Source: Aspidiotus rigidus (taxonomy: Eukaryota; Arthropoda; Insecta; Hemiptera; Diaspididae). From it: 64,000 nt of DNA. Location of the stretch: positions 8,099,001 through 8,163,000 of the forward strand of contig JAVHKY010000030.1 of the NCBI GenBank assembly GCA_035079385.1, in the 5' to 3' direction. Of this stretch, positions 24,460 through 35,945 are shown piece after piece. The first letter of the stretch is position 1. Each line of letters opens with the position of its first letter. A program made the translations under genes and the position numbers. The notes beneath the pieces are model-generated. The model was given only the letters and a program-made list of their open reading frames with translations, was not told where the DNA came from and searched no databases.

Positions 24460-25454
24460 GTCGGAAAAAACGGAGAAAAGTATTGGTTTTACTCGAAGAA
24501 AAAAGGTAAACCGTCATATTTATTCATTCCGTAAAATAAACAATAATATTTTAGTTACGAATCATTTTAAACATTTTTATGAAATAAGACTGAATAATCT
24601 GTAGGTATCTTCCGACGGCTACTATCGATTACTTGACGTTTGCGCGGTATGGAAACTTATTATTTGTGATTTTAATTCAATTTATTTTGTATCATCAAAT
24701 CAAATTTTAGCGGCCATTTAATCATTTTTATCAATTTGTTCTTAGATCTAATCTCCAGTTTTAATTTGATTTTTAATGTGCATCTAATTTATTCCAATTC
24801 GGTACGTATCGTATTTGATCAAAATTAATTATTAATATTCGATCGTGATTTTGTTGAAGGGACGATTTGACTTCTAAAGCTAACAAAAATTATGTTAAAT
24901 ATTAAAAATTTCTCTCTTCGTATTGAATTTTAAATTACCTACCTAAATAATTCGCCTTTTAGTAAGTTTTTGGATTTCAATAAAAAATTATATTTTTATT
25001 CGGACCTAAAAATGACTCTTTTTGTTCTTTGTCAAGCATTACCTATAAGACTGTTTATAACGTTGTATATCACTCCAAATCTACATTGACTGCGGACAGG
25101 GTCTAACAATTCACTTTCTTACGTTTCATTTTATATCTTTATACTTTCGAATTTCAAATCATCGTGAATTAAGTTCATTATCATGCTGTGAAACTTCCTT
25201 ATACCCGCATTGAAATATATCCTAATATCGTCACGATTTATAAAATTTTAATTGAAAAACTTTGAAAAATTCAACTAGTAACATAGAAAATAACTACCTT
25301 CGAAGTGTCTTTGCTTCACCTACTACAGTACAAAGTTGGTCACGCGATCGCAAACTCGATAAATTGTTTCGAGTATTCAGCGGGAGGAAAGATATTATTA
25401 CCGAGCACCCCATAAAATAATATAAGTATATCCACCGTTATACTGTGCAGGTAG
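24460..25454. other. Spacer downstream of the SIM gene
   Basis: A+T-rich with runs of TTTTAATTTGAT-type sequence. It holds the gene's 3' untranslated region and nothing else recognised. Confidence 0.45.
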
Positions 25455-25928
25455 ACGTCGCGCCTGACCCATCAGTCATACTGCATCATTACGACAGCGA
25501 TCACGGCGAAACAAAGATCGCGACACGACGCTGGTCATGTGTCGTCTGGGTCTGGTCGGTACGCGGTTGCAGGTTCGGGTTCTTCTAGTGCAACGATTTT
25601 TCAGTCATCGTATCATTCACTCCATTCAGTCGACAGTCTATCGATGCGAGGCAACAGATCGGTGTGCCCTGCACGTGTTCCGCTAACCAGTGCGAAACTT
25701 TCGCGCTATTTTATTTTCGTAAATTACGATAAATTGTTGTACGATCCGAGCATTTCGAAGAAGAAAGTACCGAAGCTGTCGTGTGAAATTACAGAAAATG
25801 AGCTTCTTGCGAGCTGCTCTGTTCATTTCAGGTTTGTTAGTGAAGAAATCAATTCTCATTGTTCTACCAGCCTTAAAATATTTTGCCTTTTTTTTCTCTC
25901 TCTCTTCTCTTTTTCTACGTCATTCTGA
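25455..25928 (+). CDS. Possible 5' exon, Ser-rich, unknown product
   Basis: One frame is open from just after a TAG near 25455 to 25928 in a locally CpG-rich patch. It would encode a Ser/Gly-rich leader (SSGSGRYAVAGSGSSS) and then LSRYFIFVNYDKLLYDPSI from an ATG at 25644. Base composition and serine codons look coding-like. I see no clear partner exon and do not recognise the product. It could equally be a promoter-proximal CpG patch. Confidence 0.2.
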   Translation, partial: TSRLTHQSYCIITTAITAKQRSRHDAGHVSSGSGRYAVAGSGSSSATIFQSSYHSLHSVDSLSMRGNRSVCPARVPLTSAKLSRYFIFVNYDKLLYDPSISKKKVPKLSCEITENELLASCSVHFRFVSEEINSHCSTSLKIFCLFFLSLFSFSTSF

Positions 25929-26631
25929 AATGGATATACGCGGCTCTTGATTTTTGATGTTCACTTACGGTCTATTGTGCGCACATAGTTCCATTTTCTC
26001 TCTAGCCGTAGCTTGATTTGTCATTTCCTGTCCTCTGTGAAAATGTCAGAAAATGAATGGGCGAAAATATTCTTGTTGATCGAAAGTAACCCATTCACCC
26101 ATCGGCTTCGTTACCTGGACTAAAAGTTGAGTCTACTTTACTGTTTGATGAAGAGCGTTGACTTACAATATTTCAAAGAATTCCTACCTGTTCAATTTGC
26201 CAACTGATTCCGCTCTGTAAGTTCGGACATAAGAGTCTACGTTGTAGATTTTCCGTTGTTTGGGCTGCCAAAAGCCCCATTGGGTCTAGAGAAATTTTTT
26301 TGTGTATTCTTATTTCATAAACATAATATTTATAAATTAAACTATTTTAAAATGTTCGGTCCCTTTGAAATGTTCTGATGTTAATCTGCGTTTTACTGTT
26401 TTTGAAGTGACATTATACAGTATAGGTAAGAGAGAGTGCGAGTGTTTAGATGCACGTCACAAATTTTTTGGCTCCATTGTTTGCGATCATAATGTGTGAC
26501 GTGGTTTCCCTTTGCAGTAGCGATTAGAAATTGTCCAGAATTCGCACACAAAATCCACAAGGTAGGGGGAAATACCTCGAACCCGATGGAGCCTTATTGC
26601 CTCCTCCCATTACCGTCAATCTAATGATTCA
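25929..26631. other. Spacer, nothing recognised
   Basis: No supported gene or repeat; only short random frames. Confidence 0.4.
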
Positions 26632-26892
26632 TCAATTCAATACTTTTTCCCATATCTTTTTCTTTAATTTGTATCTTAATCCACAATCGCAATTTTTACC
26701 CGGCAGATTAATTCTGAAGGAGTCTTTAATTCTTTCAAACACCCATATTCCAGACGCTTCTTCTTGCTGCTGTAATACTCTCTCTAAATAATTAAATAGG
26801 CATTTTTTCCATTGAAAATGTCTTGTAGCAATATTGTCACGAGCTGAATTATTTGGAAATTGGGCTTTTTTTTCATTATAGTATTGATTCAT
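26632..26892 (-). CDS. Small hypothetical protein or terminal exon
   Basis: ATG at 26892 gives 86 residues (MNQYYNEKKAQFPNNSARDN...) ending VLN and a stop. The frame is open slightly upstream to a TGCAG that could be a splice acceptor near 26906, so it may be the last exon of a longer gene. The peptide is Lys/Gln/Asn-rich with a plausible helix (KKCLFNYLERVLQQQEEASG) and a CDC motif. The codon mix is more gene-like than its surroundings. I do not recognise a family; a transposon remnant is another option. Confidence 0.3.
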   Translation of the reverse strand: MNQYYNEKKAQFPNNSARDNIATRHFQWKKCLFNYLERVLQQQEEASGIWVFERIKDSFRINLPGKNCDCGLRYKLKKKIWEKVLN

Positions 26893-28738
26893 TTTGTGAT
26901 CCTGCACATCATAAGAGTTACGCTAATTTCAGCAAAATAGTTCACGTTCTTCAGTGTTTTATTGGTATAAACAGTTTTATTTCTACTGCGATGATCATCA
27001 ATTTTTGATCAATAGTACAGGAATAAAGACTGAAAACAATAACTTTGACCGCTCTGGAAACAAGAATGTATTAACTTATAAACAAATCGTGCTTGTGTGA
27101 CCTTGCAATCCGCTCAAGATGAGGAAAATTCTTCCTCAGTGAGGTCTGATTCATACCATTCTTGACGCTCGACTGCTAAATGGAAATGTTTCTACCTAGC
27201 AGTTAAGGATCAAGCCTTTGTTATTGTAAAACTGAAAAATACCGTCGAAATATTCGAACCACATCTGTTTACGCTGCCGTTGAAAAGCGTGACCTGGCGC
27301 AGTAGCAACTACAGATTTCTATGGATTCTGGTATGCACGTATATCAGAGTGTTTCCTACAAAATAGCATGTGTTCGTTTTTATTGTAGAAATAGCTCGTT
27401 TGCCCATTTTTGCGATAATGCGTGTAGTTACTGGTATTCGAGGAACTGCGAAAGTCAGTTCATATTTGAGGGAAACAAGTCTCCACACTTGCAACTCGGG
27501 GGCAGTGCAGGATTGAGTATACGTTTTTTGAGGTTTGATTTTCAAAGATTCTGTGACACTAATGTAGTCGGTGCCGAACCAAAAGCTTCGCCGGCTGAAG
27601 ATTCTCGCTCTAATAAGTTTCTTTTGATAGGGAACCTGTTTTATGAAAGTTTTCGGGAAAACTTCCTAGTCTGTCATCCCGGCAAACTGTTCCAAGCGAG
27701 TGGTGCTCTGACTTACGTTAGAAACTTTCAAAAATTCCGCCTTTTGATTATTTGTAAAAGGAGAGGGACTTCTGAATTCCAATCAATCATTTCGAAGAAT
27801 TTTGGACAAATAACCGAACCTACTCGATTATAGCAATTAAATCTAGTTTCTTGTAACATTTATATATACTATGTGCATATGTTGTTTCGAGGCTCTCATT
27901 CGTTGAAAAAATAAGTTCAAGTCCTGACAAACGAATTAAACTCTCATGCGCATTGTAGTGAGCGAAGATAATGACTCATTATTTTGTTCTTGCATGTACA
28001 CCTGTACTTTCATATGGGGGTTAATGATTCACAGAAACGGCGATTTTGCGTGAACCAAATGTTATATATTTCTTCGCTCATCAGTTTGATCAAAACCGGT
28101 TGCGTTACTTTTTCGGTTTCCTTGTAACGACCTAGAATACTGTACCTATAATGTGCATATCTCTTTTTTGTAACGAAAATAGACAATTAGAGAAGCAGAA
28201 AGGAAAGGAGATGAAGATTTATTTTCCCAAATTTTTCGGCGTAGTGCATAATTAGAGGGGAGGGCTTGAAACGAATAAGTTAATAGAGTCCCGCGACAAG
28301 AAACTAATCATTTTTATTCATTATTTCACGAAAAGTGAATAAATGAAGATTGAACGAAGCTGATGCAAAATGAAGGAAACTAAAGAAAAATAGTCGCATG
28401 AAGGATGCCAGAGTAAATTTAGTATGGTTTACGATACCGTCTTCCTTTCAGGTTAAGAAACCACTAGCGATGATTATCCTCTGCCTTGAAAGCACTTTCT
28501 CTCCTTGGAAGGAACGCTAACTCATCCTGAACAAAGCGCTCACACTTCCGATAACGAAAGAGCGAGATTCTTCACGTGATCATCGTATAACCTTGGAGAA
28601 TCTCTGAAATAGGCGTTTTTAGGTGGTGACGTTTGTGCAGAAAGGCAGGACGGAATGAAATGCTGACAACGAGGATTACCTGTTGGCCACTAATATTTGC
28701 TGTCGATGTCGGTGAAAGATCGACTACGCAGCCCCGCG
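26893..28738. other. Spacer with repeat end fragments
   Basis: Mostly unrecognised. Near 27630-27760 it contains GGGAACCTGTTTTATGAAAG followed by degenerate TTCGGGAAAACTTC text, an end fragment of the dispersed satellite-bearing family. The long frame across 27321-27833 is explained by this repeat and not by a gene. Confidence 0.5.
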
Positions 28739-29075
28739 TTGATCATACACGGGGCTGTAGTTGATCTTCCACTGCGAGCGCACAACAGATAACAAATTTC
28801 TTGGGTTTCATTCCTTCCATTGCTTGAAACAAAGAGAATTTCCGTACGTTTGCCCGCTTCATTCGTACGCGGGGTCGAAGTCAAACTCTCACCGCGAGTC
28901 CATAACAGAAGACCACTTCCTCGATTCCATTTCCTTCGTCGCTTTAAACAACCAAAATTTCAGCACGTTTCCCAGTTTTGATTATACGTGGGGCCAAAGT
29001 CGACCTCTCCCCGCGAGCACACAACAGATACCGAGCTTTTCGGTATTATTCCCTGTATCGACCGGAACAACATGA
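28739..29075. repeat. Tandem repeat, three units of about 119-120 bp
   Basis: Three diverged units begin at about 28739, 28858 and 28977. Each has the order GATCATACACGGGG-like start, then AGTCGA.CTCTC..CGCGAG, then ACAACAGA, a T/C-rich block and AAATTTC..CACGTTTGCC. The GGGG landmarks fall at 28751, 28871 and 28990, giving the period. The unit is GC-richer than the flanks. Divergence of roughly a quarter suggests age. Confidence 0.75.
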
Positions 29076-31284
29076 ACTACTTATTACCTTTTTAACCCAA
29101 TTACGAGTACGTACACTGATCAATCCTCATAATACCAATCCACGCCCTTCAAACATCCTTCTTTCCCGCCAAATCGCATCCATGTAAAGAATTTTAATAC
29201 GGGATCTGTTTCATCGGGGGTTTTTTCGGAAAAAAAGCCCGCCGGCCAGCAAAGCTCGGAGCTCGAAAATTGTTGAAGTCCCGCTCCTATCGCATAAATC
29301 TGGTACGTCAACATTTTTCAAATTCCATGTGCCCCATGAAACAGGTTTATTGCCACCCTTCGTTAAACTTCATTGAAGAACCCACGAGTTTTTAAATTGC
29401 TCTGCTACCTAATTTTCTATTGGTATTCCTTCCCTCCACCCTCTCTGTTCGGCTAGATTTCGCAAGTATTTCAAAAATTGATAACAGCGTATAGGTACCG
29501 ACTAATCATTAGACTTTCTCGTTCTACATTATCTGTTGCGCGAGTCAATTTTTAGTTCAAGTAGAAGGAAGGCTTGGAGGTGAACGTCTTGATTACCTTC
29601 AGATCTAACTTTGTTTTTATCTGGTTATCCAGCGAATCTAGCATTTCTGTAAAAGAAATAACGAGTGAGCTCGATTTTAAAAATTATCTCACGAATGCCT
29701 GGAGTGCGAGTGTGACGCTTAAAAGAAAATAAACGGAGACGGAAATGTTGAATGTTAGATACCGACAGAGAGCTTCTTATATAATCAGTATTCGCAAAAT
29801 ACGCACAGATCTTCGATCTCTTTGAAAGCGAGACAGCCGCTGAGTAAATTTTAGTATCTCTCTCACGAAAATAGAAGGAAAGAAAAAAATATTTTCCTCC
29901 TTTCAAAGACGACTGATTTCTTGTTTGATTGACGTTTGGCCCAGATTAGCGAGATGATAAATGAATATTTTTTGAAACATTTTTTGATCAATATAAATTT
30001 ATTACCTCATGATTAAATATGACTTGCGAGAGAATGTATTCCGCTGAGAGGTTATACAAACCTGAGTACTCAAGATCTGTTTCCTTGTTCTCTGAAACAA
30101 TATTCCTAGAAAAATCTTTCGAGCTGATCGTTTTTATCAATTTTACGAAACAATACTCTTTTCGTGGCTACGACCTACGACTTATGAAGTTCAATTCTGA
30201 ATTTCTAACCACCTGCACAAGTCTAATTGCACAAGGTTTGTATTTTTTTCTCGAAACCGAAGAACAATTCAGGCCTCATGGTATACCGTCTCATACTCAG
30301 TACCAACTAAGTAACGGTTCGCAGAAATGAAATCGTGTAGAGAACTTACGACGCGACACGAAGCTCGGAGGAGCGAATAAAAATGGAAAAGAATATATTT
30401 ATAACACGACGAGTCTCTATTATGTTTGAAAACAAATAATTCTCATATTTTATACAATATTAGTGCCGCCGCCTCCAAACTAGAATAGGATTTCAATTTC
30501 ACCTGCGTACCTTCACGCGTATACATTGATCAATTACTCGAAGAAACAAGTGCCACTAAACCCGACAATTTCACTTTTTTCTTTTCTTTCTCAATGGTAA
30601 ATGACACTTCTTTCTTTTTACATACGTAAAACTATTGTTTTCTTGATGTTCGATAAGTTGAATATCGGTATTCGTATGTATGTGGGTACCTCTCTCTTTC
30701 TCTTCCCATCCATATAGGCTACCTACTAGGCACCTATAATTATAACGTAGTGACAGAACGGATTTTATGACGTTGCGATGAATCTTCGGGTCATTTAAAT
30801 AAGCGCCGTTTTATTTGATATTAATATGCGAATTTATTAACGTGATTTCTTTACAAAATAGGGATTCCAACTTCGATGATTCAGCATGAATTTCCGTACT
30901 ATTGCTGCATGTATTACAGATTTTTATAATCTATATTGTACGAGATTTTACACCTTCGATAAACCGAATTTCTTTTTGTACTTCGTACATTAGCCTAATT
31001 TCAAAATCCTGTGACCGAGTAGTCTGTAATTGTTGCCATAAAAATGCATCAAAGTTGTATAATTATTTTTATTCCTGAGGCAAAAGTATATACCTCTTTT
31101 AATAAGAGATTTGTTTCATGAGAGTCCGTTCACTTTCTACCGTCCCTGTGACAAATTGTGTGGTTTCGAAAGTTGAGACCTGCTTTCAGGACTGAAGAAA
31201 GTTCGATTTTCAAGCTCTTGGGAATATATCAGAAGGGTGTTTGAAGAATTACGATCAACCGACTGCTGTACATGTGATAAGGAG
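29076..31284. other. Spacer with isolated repeat end
   Basis: Near 29330 a CATGAAACAGGTTTATTGCC run marks one end of the GGGAACCTGTTTTAT family. The rest is unrecognised A+T-rich sequence. Confidence 0.4.
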
Positions 31285-31505
31285 ACTAGAATACAGTAGG
31301 GGGCGGACTTCGAAAATTCAGATTATTAACATCAGAAAATTTCGACTTCGTGCTGTAAACAGATATCAGGGTGTGGGCTTGAAAAACTTTCGACTTTTAC
31401 CATTCGCCGGCGTTGTGTATGAGAGGAGGAGTAGGGCAAGCTTGAAAATATCCCAACGATCACTGAGCGATTTGTATCGATCATCAGGAGGAGTCTTGGA
31501 ATTAA
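31285..31505. repeat. Degenerate copy of the 42-45 bp tandem family
   Basis: Successive phrases GGCGGACTTCGAAAATTCAG, AAATTTCGACTTCGTGCTG, GGGCTTGAAAAACTTTCGAC and AGGGCAAGCTTGAAAATATC recur at roughly unit spacing. They match the consensus of the arrays at 46.4 and 50.4 kb. The 31241-31552 open frame is a by-product. Confidence 0.65.
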
Positions 31506-32629
31506 TCACGATCGATCTAAATCCATTATCAAAAATCGAAAAATCCCCCTAATAACCGATTCTTCACTCGTCTCAATTAACTTAGTTCAGAAGCAGCGAA
31601 CAAAATGAGTTGTAAGTTTTTTCTTTCTTCAGAAAGCTTAATAATTGTGGTACTAAAATGATGTAGTCGGAATTGATGACGGTTTTTTTTTTTTGCGAAA
31701 TGTCGCTTTGTCTAGTATCATGGATCTGACGAAGCCGGGTAATGTGACGTCTGCGTTTTTTTCCGTTGCATTACACGCACTGCGTGATATGATAACAGGT
31801 CGCAGGAAAAAATCAATTTCACGAAACAAATAATGTGCAACAGATATTTATTTTTAGGTACAAATATGTATCACCTTCGAGTGAACTTCTAAAAGTATTG
31901 CGTGCATTGAGGCACTGAAGATCGATTTTTTTCTCCTGTACAAAAACAATTCATGCGTAGAAGTAGTGGAAAACTTGCTGTTCAGCTTCTCATTTCTGAT
32001 TCGTTTTCAGTCCGTTCAGCTACTATCACAACTTGAAATTTTTTCGAAGCCCATTTAAACTTTTACAAATTCCCTGAGAAATATGTCAACGACCTCTTTT
32101 TAGCGTTACAACTCAAAGCTAATTCCTCTTCCTCGTGCGGGATTCATATCTCGAAATTTTTCAAGTTTTCTGATAATGTCACTAGGTTCAAAGTTTGAAA
32201 TCCCTCCAAGCGCCTCTTTCAGAGGTGCTCTACGGTCATCATTTTTCAATTCCTCCTCTACAGGGTTCAGAACTCAGGATGTACGACAGGATCCGAGCGA
32301 AGACGTTTTTCCAAAAAATATACTTCCGATAAAAAGGTCCTCCCTAAAAACTTGGTGCGATATAGTCGAAAACTGTGCCCAAATAAACATTTACCTCTGT
32401 TCTTTTTTTGAAGTGTACTCGTACTACCATGCCGAAGAACAATTTCTGTAATAATGCTTCCTTCCGATCGAAACTGAAGAGCATACGAGTAGAATTTTTT
32501 GTCTCTTTCTGTCTTGGGATCAATACATACTAATTATATTAATCGCTTCCGAAAAATTTCAAAATCATTCCTTTCACCAGAATAACGTGGCTACCATCAA
32601 AGTTTGCCTCTGATTTTTTAAACAACGGT
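31506..32629. other. Spacer, repeat scraps only
   Basis: Contains short family phrases near 32150 (TCTCGAAATTTTTCAAGTTT). No gene is supported. Confidence 0.4.
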
Positions 32630-32730
32630 TTATGCATTTTGGGTGCAAGTTTTAGATTTGACGGAAATGTTTCAGGTTTGGTGCGTCTGAAATAACATCC
32701 CTCACTGTATAGCTCGCGGAGCTGTGGCAC
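32630..32730 (-). repeat. Inverted repeat pair, left arm
   Basis: Read on the - strand, the arm includes ATGTTATTTCAGACG, CACCAAACCTGAAAC, ATTTCCGTCAAATCTAAAAC and CACCCAAAATGC. The same text with few changes occurs on the + strand at 36690-36795. The shared frame would encode TKPETFPSNL, so the family may derive from an unidentified coding element. Confidence 0.75.
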
Positions 32731-33160
32731 GCATTCATACTCCCTAAAATCAATTTTGCATCAATATCTTGTGTTCTGTTAAACCTACAGAGAAACTTTC
32801 TACACTAAAAATGTTCCTTCTGAATAGACTATTTCAGCCTAGAAAGTTTATGTAGTCGAATATTATGTTATTCGCGAATTTTTTGAAGTTATAATTGCCT
32901 AATATGTAGAAAACACACTCAATACTTATTCTACCGACAGTACAGTCCACTTGAACACTACCTGCAGGTAAAATTGAATCAAAGTAGTCGAAGAATCTTT
33001 TCATATATCATTCATACTTCTATGTTGGGTCCATTTTTCAAAGTCTTATACCTGCAGTAGAGTTTTTGTACTCGTTGGATTCGTCTCGTCGAGAAATGCC
33101 CTCTAACGAAGATGCGGAATACCGGCCAGCACCCAGTCTAATATACTGTACGAGTATAAT

Positions 33161-33650
33161 AGACTGGTGGCTCAGTGGCGGAACACGACCTTGTAACCCA
33201 AAGGTCCGCGGTGCTTCGAGCAAGCGTTAAGAATAACAGGTTATTTCTCGAACAACCACTTCCAACATCTTACTGTCTGACAATCACTGAGCCGATCAAC
33301 CTGCATCAGCAACGAGTCGGATAATCTAGACGTGGGGATTACCGGCGGTAGGCCTGCGCGTTAGACGGAAAGCTGTGGGTCTGGTTCAGCGTCGTAAAGA
33401 CGCGGTTAACCAGTTAAACCAGCATACCCTATCTCTCGCACATACAAGAGAACGAACGTGAAATAGTAATGCAGCATTTGGTCTCCTTCCCAAGCCGGAT
33501 GTGGGCACCGTGGGAAGCGTAGTCCTAATACACCGCACCACAGAGATTCGCAGATTGTGGTGCGAGTCCATTGGCGTAAGTGAGGCTGTTATTGTTATAA
33601 TACGCTGAGGAGCCAAGCACGAGTCTTGTTATAGGCCTTTGAGAGGATTG
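33161..33650 (+). mobile_element. tRNA-derived SINE
   Basis: The 5' end reads like a tRNA gene: TGGCTCAGTGG at 33168-33178 matches a polymerase III box A, and GGTGCTTCGAGC near 33210-33221 is a degenerate box B at tRNA-like spacing. A GC-richer unrelated body follows (TCAGCGTCGTAAAGACGCGG, GCAGATTGTGGTGCGAGTCC). Such a tRNA head with an unrelated body is the definition of a SINE. The 3' limit and target duplication are not clear. Confidence 0.55.
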
Positions 33651-34339
33651 TAACTTTTTATCAGTTTAGAAGGAAGCAAAATCGTGTAATTTGGAGAAAC
33701 TAATTCCATATTTCAAAGGCTCACCCTCCCGTGCTCCCTATAATGTAGTGTTAGTTCTGCTGCATACCACAAAATCGCCTGCATCGTCTTTCCACTCAGG
33801 CTCTTATGGGAACTTGATACCAAATCACATTTTTCCGAGAAAATATTCAATTTTACCAAAAAGTGAAGAGAATAAAATTTATTCGGCGTATAACACTTTT
33901 ATGAGTGTATTTTGGAAAGAGATTTTTCAAATTTGTTTTTTCCCATACCAATACCTGTAGAAACGTGTTAGAGGTGCAATCTCGATTATTTTGAGGCACC
34001 AAATTTCAACAGAGCGTAAATATAGAGATGGCGCTCTGTTTCCAGGAGTTTGTAAAAATGACTGAGTGACGAAAGTCGTTCATTTTGTATGTTATAACAT
34101 TGTGTCACCTTTCTTACCTCAAAATCGGCAGTAACTAGATTGAGGTTCACATAATCTTTCCTAGAGTTTCTTTTGTAGACCCATGCACTGATGACCGGTG
34201 TGACAGGAGAAAAAGGGATATTGATGTATCCCAATCTTTTTGGCCTTCATCAATGACTTTGGCTAAACCTAAATAATGTAGAACTTCTTATTGAATCGGC
34301 CGTAGTTCCGGTCCACAATCTCATCTACTATTTTGACGT
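33651..34339. other. Spacer between SINE and mitochondrial insert
   Basis: Mixed sequence with short family phrases (TTTCAAAGGCTCACCCTCCC near 33715). No gene is supported. Confidence 0.4.
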
Positions 34340-35205
34340 ACATTAAAAATTTCATCAACTAAATTATAATTAATTTATTATTAATTAAATTTTTAATTGA
34401 TAAAATAATTTTTTATTATTATTATTTTTAATAACCATACATTAATAAAATTTAAAATAAATAAGATAAATTGTGTATTTTTAAAAAAATCATTATAATA
34501 TAAGATTAAAATATAAAAATTTTCTTTAATCTCCAAAATTAATATTTAATTTTAAACTTTTATATTTAAATTTAAAATTTAATAAAATTATTGATTATAA
34601 ATTTACAATTTATAATCATTTTTAATTTAATAAATATTATTAAAAAATACATTAATAAATTATCAAATCCTTTATTAAATAATAATATTGATCAAATTAA
34701 TTTAAATCCTGTATTTATTTTTAAAGATAATCATACTAATAATTATTATTAATATTTTTTTACCTATATTTTTTTGATGATTAATATAATTTTTTACCAT
34801 TAAATCATAACGAAAACGAATAATAAATATTCGGATTCATAAAAATAATAATAATAAACTTTAATTTTAATATTTCATAAATTTTTTGAATTAATTATAT
34901 TTTTATGAATTTTGTTAATTAATTTATTCAATTATTATAAAATTAGTTATTTAAATAATAAGTATTAATTTACTACATAAAAATTTGAAAATCCAATTTA
35001 ATATTTTGATATTTAATTTTACCTATAATAACTATTATGTTTATTTTTATATTTTTCTATTCAATTATTGATTTTATTAATTTAAAACCAAAAATTATTT
35101 TTATTATTAAATCTAATAATAATGAATGAAAAAATAACACACCAATTATAAATCATGTAAATAATATTGAAAATAATTTTAATTTTGATACAAATTAAAA
35201 TTATC
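34340..35205. other. Nuclear insertion of mitochondrial DNA (NUMT)
   Basis: Composition drops abruptly to almost pure A/T at about 34340 and returns to normal at about 35205 (ACACGTCAGGGTTTCC). Inside, the - strand reads as the end of mitochondrial nad1 using TGA for Trp. Hardly any C/G-rich nuclear motif interrupts the block. Transfer of mitochondrial DNA to the nucleus explains this; a satellite does not, because no periodicity is seen. The gene content outside nad1 could not be assigned with confidence. Confidence 0.8.
34702..34860 (-). pseudogene. nad1: Mitochondrial nad1 3' fragment (in NUMT)
   Basis: On the - strand the invertebrate mitochondrial code gives FLWIRMFIIRFRYDLM followed by a K/N/I-rich tail and TAA at 34702-34704. 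The WIR..FxRFRYDxLM block is the conserved end of NADH dehydrogenase subunit 1. Trp is encoded by TGA at 34837-34839, which would be a stop in nuclear code, so it is not expressed as a nuclear gene. The 5' part of nad1 is not recognisable in the remaining insert. Confidence 0.8.
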
Positions 35206-35239
35206 ACACGTCAGGGTTTCCAAGGGTATCTATCTGTGT

Positions 35240-35790
35240 AGTGTATGTAGGGGGTTTGCTTTACCTCAACATTGGAGAGCACAAAGAGGATCACGTAGTA
35301 GACTTCATTTTATCGGACGAGGATACAATGATTTTCCTCCCGACTTGGACTATGATATGGCAGTTGATGATGCAGATGACGACTCAGATGATGCATAGGA
35401 GTCGTGAGAACAATGAAGACCCCTCCCAACCCATAAAACCTCAGGTCAGCGGGCTAACTAGGCTCAGACAATTTATCTTGTCAACAACGAGCTCCTAAAG
35501 TTGGACAGTACGGCACGGAAGGAGTGATATACCTACAACAGAACGTCACTGGATATCGACACATATGGGTCAATTTATTTATCATCAAGTATCCTAATAA
35601 GGAATACATTGCCTCTACCACGTTCGTGTGGACTGGTGTTCCCGAAACCAAAAGGAAGGATGCTGACATGGGTTATCCTGCAAAGAGAATGAACATTGAG
35701 CGCGTTTTCTACGTATTAGGCTGTGGTGACTTTAAAAAATGGTCGGCGTTATTTAAGGGTGCGTACCGACGACTGAATAGTTATTTGTAG
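35240..35790 (+). pseudogene. Decayed virus- or transposon-like coding segment, + strand
   Basis: Protein-like text continues across all three frames, so small insertions or deletions have broken one gene. One frame gives RLHFIGRGYNDFPPDLDYD followed by an Asp-rich run and a stop near 35397. The next gives QVSGLTRLRQF. The last runs from about 35470 to 35790 (GTEGVIYLQQNVTGYRHIWV ... FKKWSALFKGAYRRLNSYL). I do not recognise the family. It converges tail to tail with the - strand segment at 35946-36538, an arrangement seen in ambisense small DNA viruses and some DNA transposons. Confidence 0.45.
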
Positions 35791-35945
35791 GGATATACCG
35801 ACGACCAAGATGTTATAATATTATGCAGTACAGCTAGTGTACCTACAAATAAAACGCTATTCATAGATACGCAAAAGTGTGTTTGAGTACAATACTTGGT
35901 AAATACCGGTATACAAAAGTGTATTTGAAAACAGGAAGTTCTAGT

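Noticed and set aside
27321..27833. 170-residue + strand frame
   Set aside because: It runs through a GGGAACCTGTTTTAT repeat end, has no ATG-based family match and no coding periodicity that I can see.
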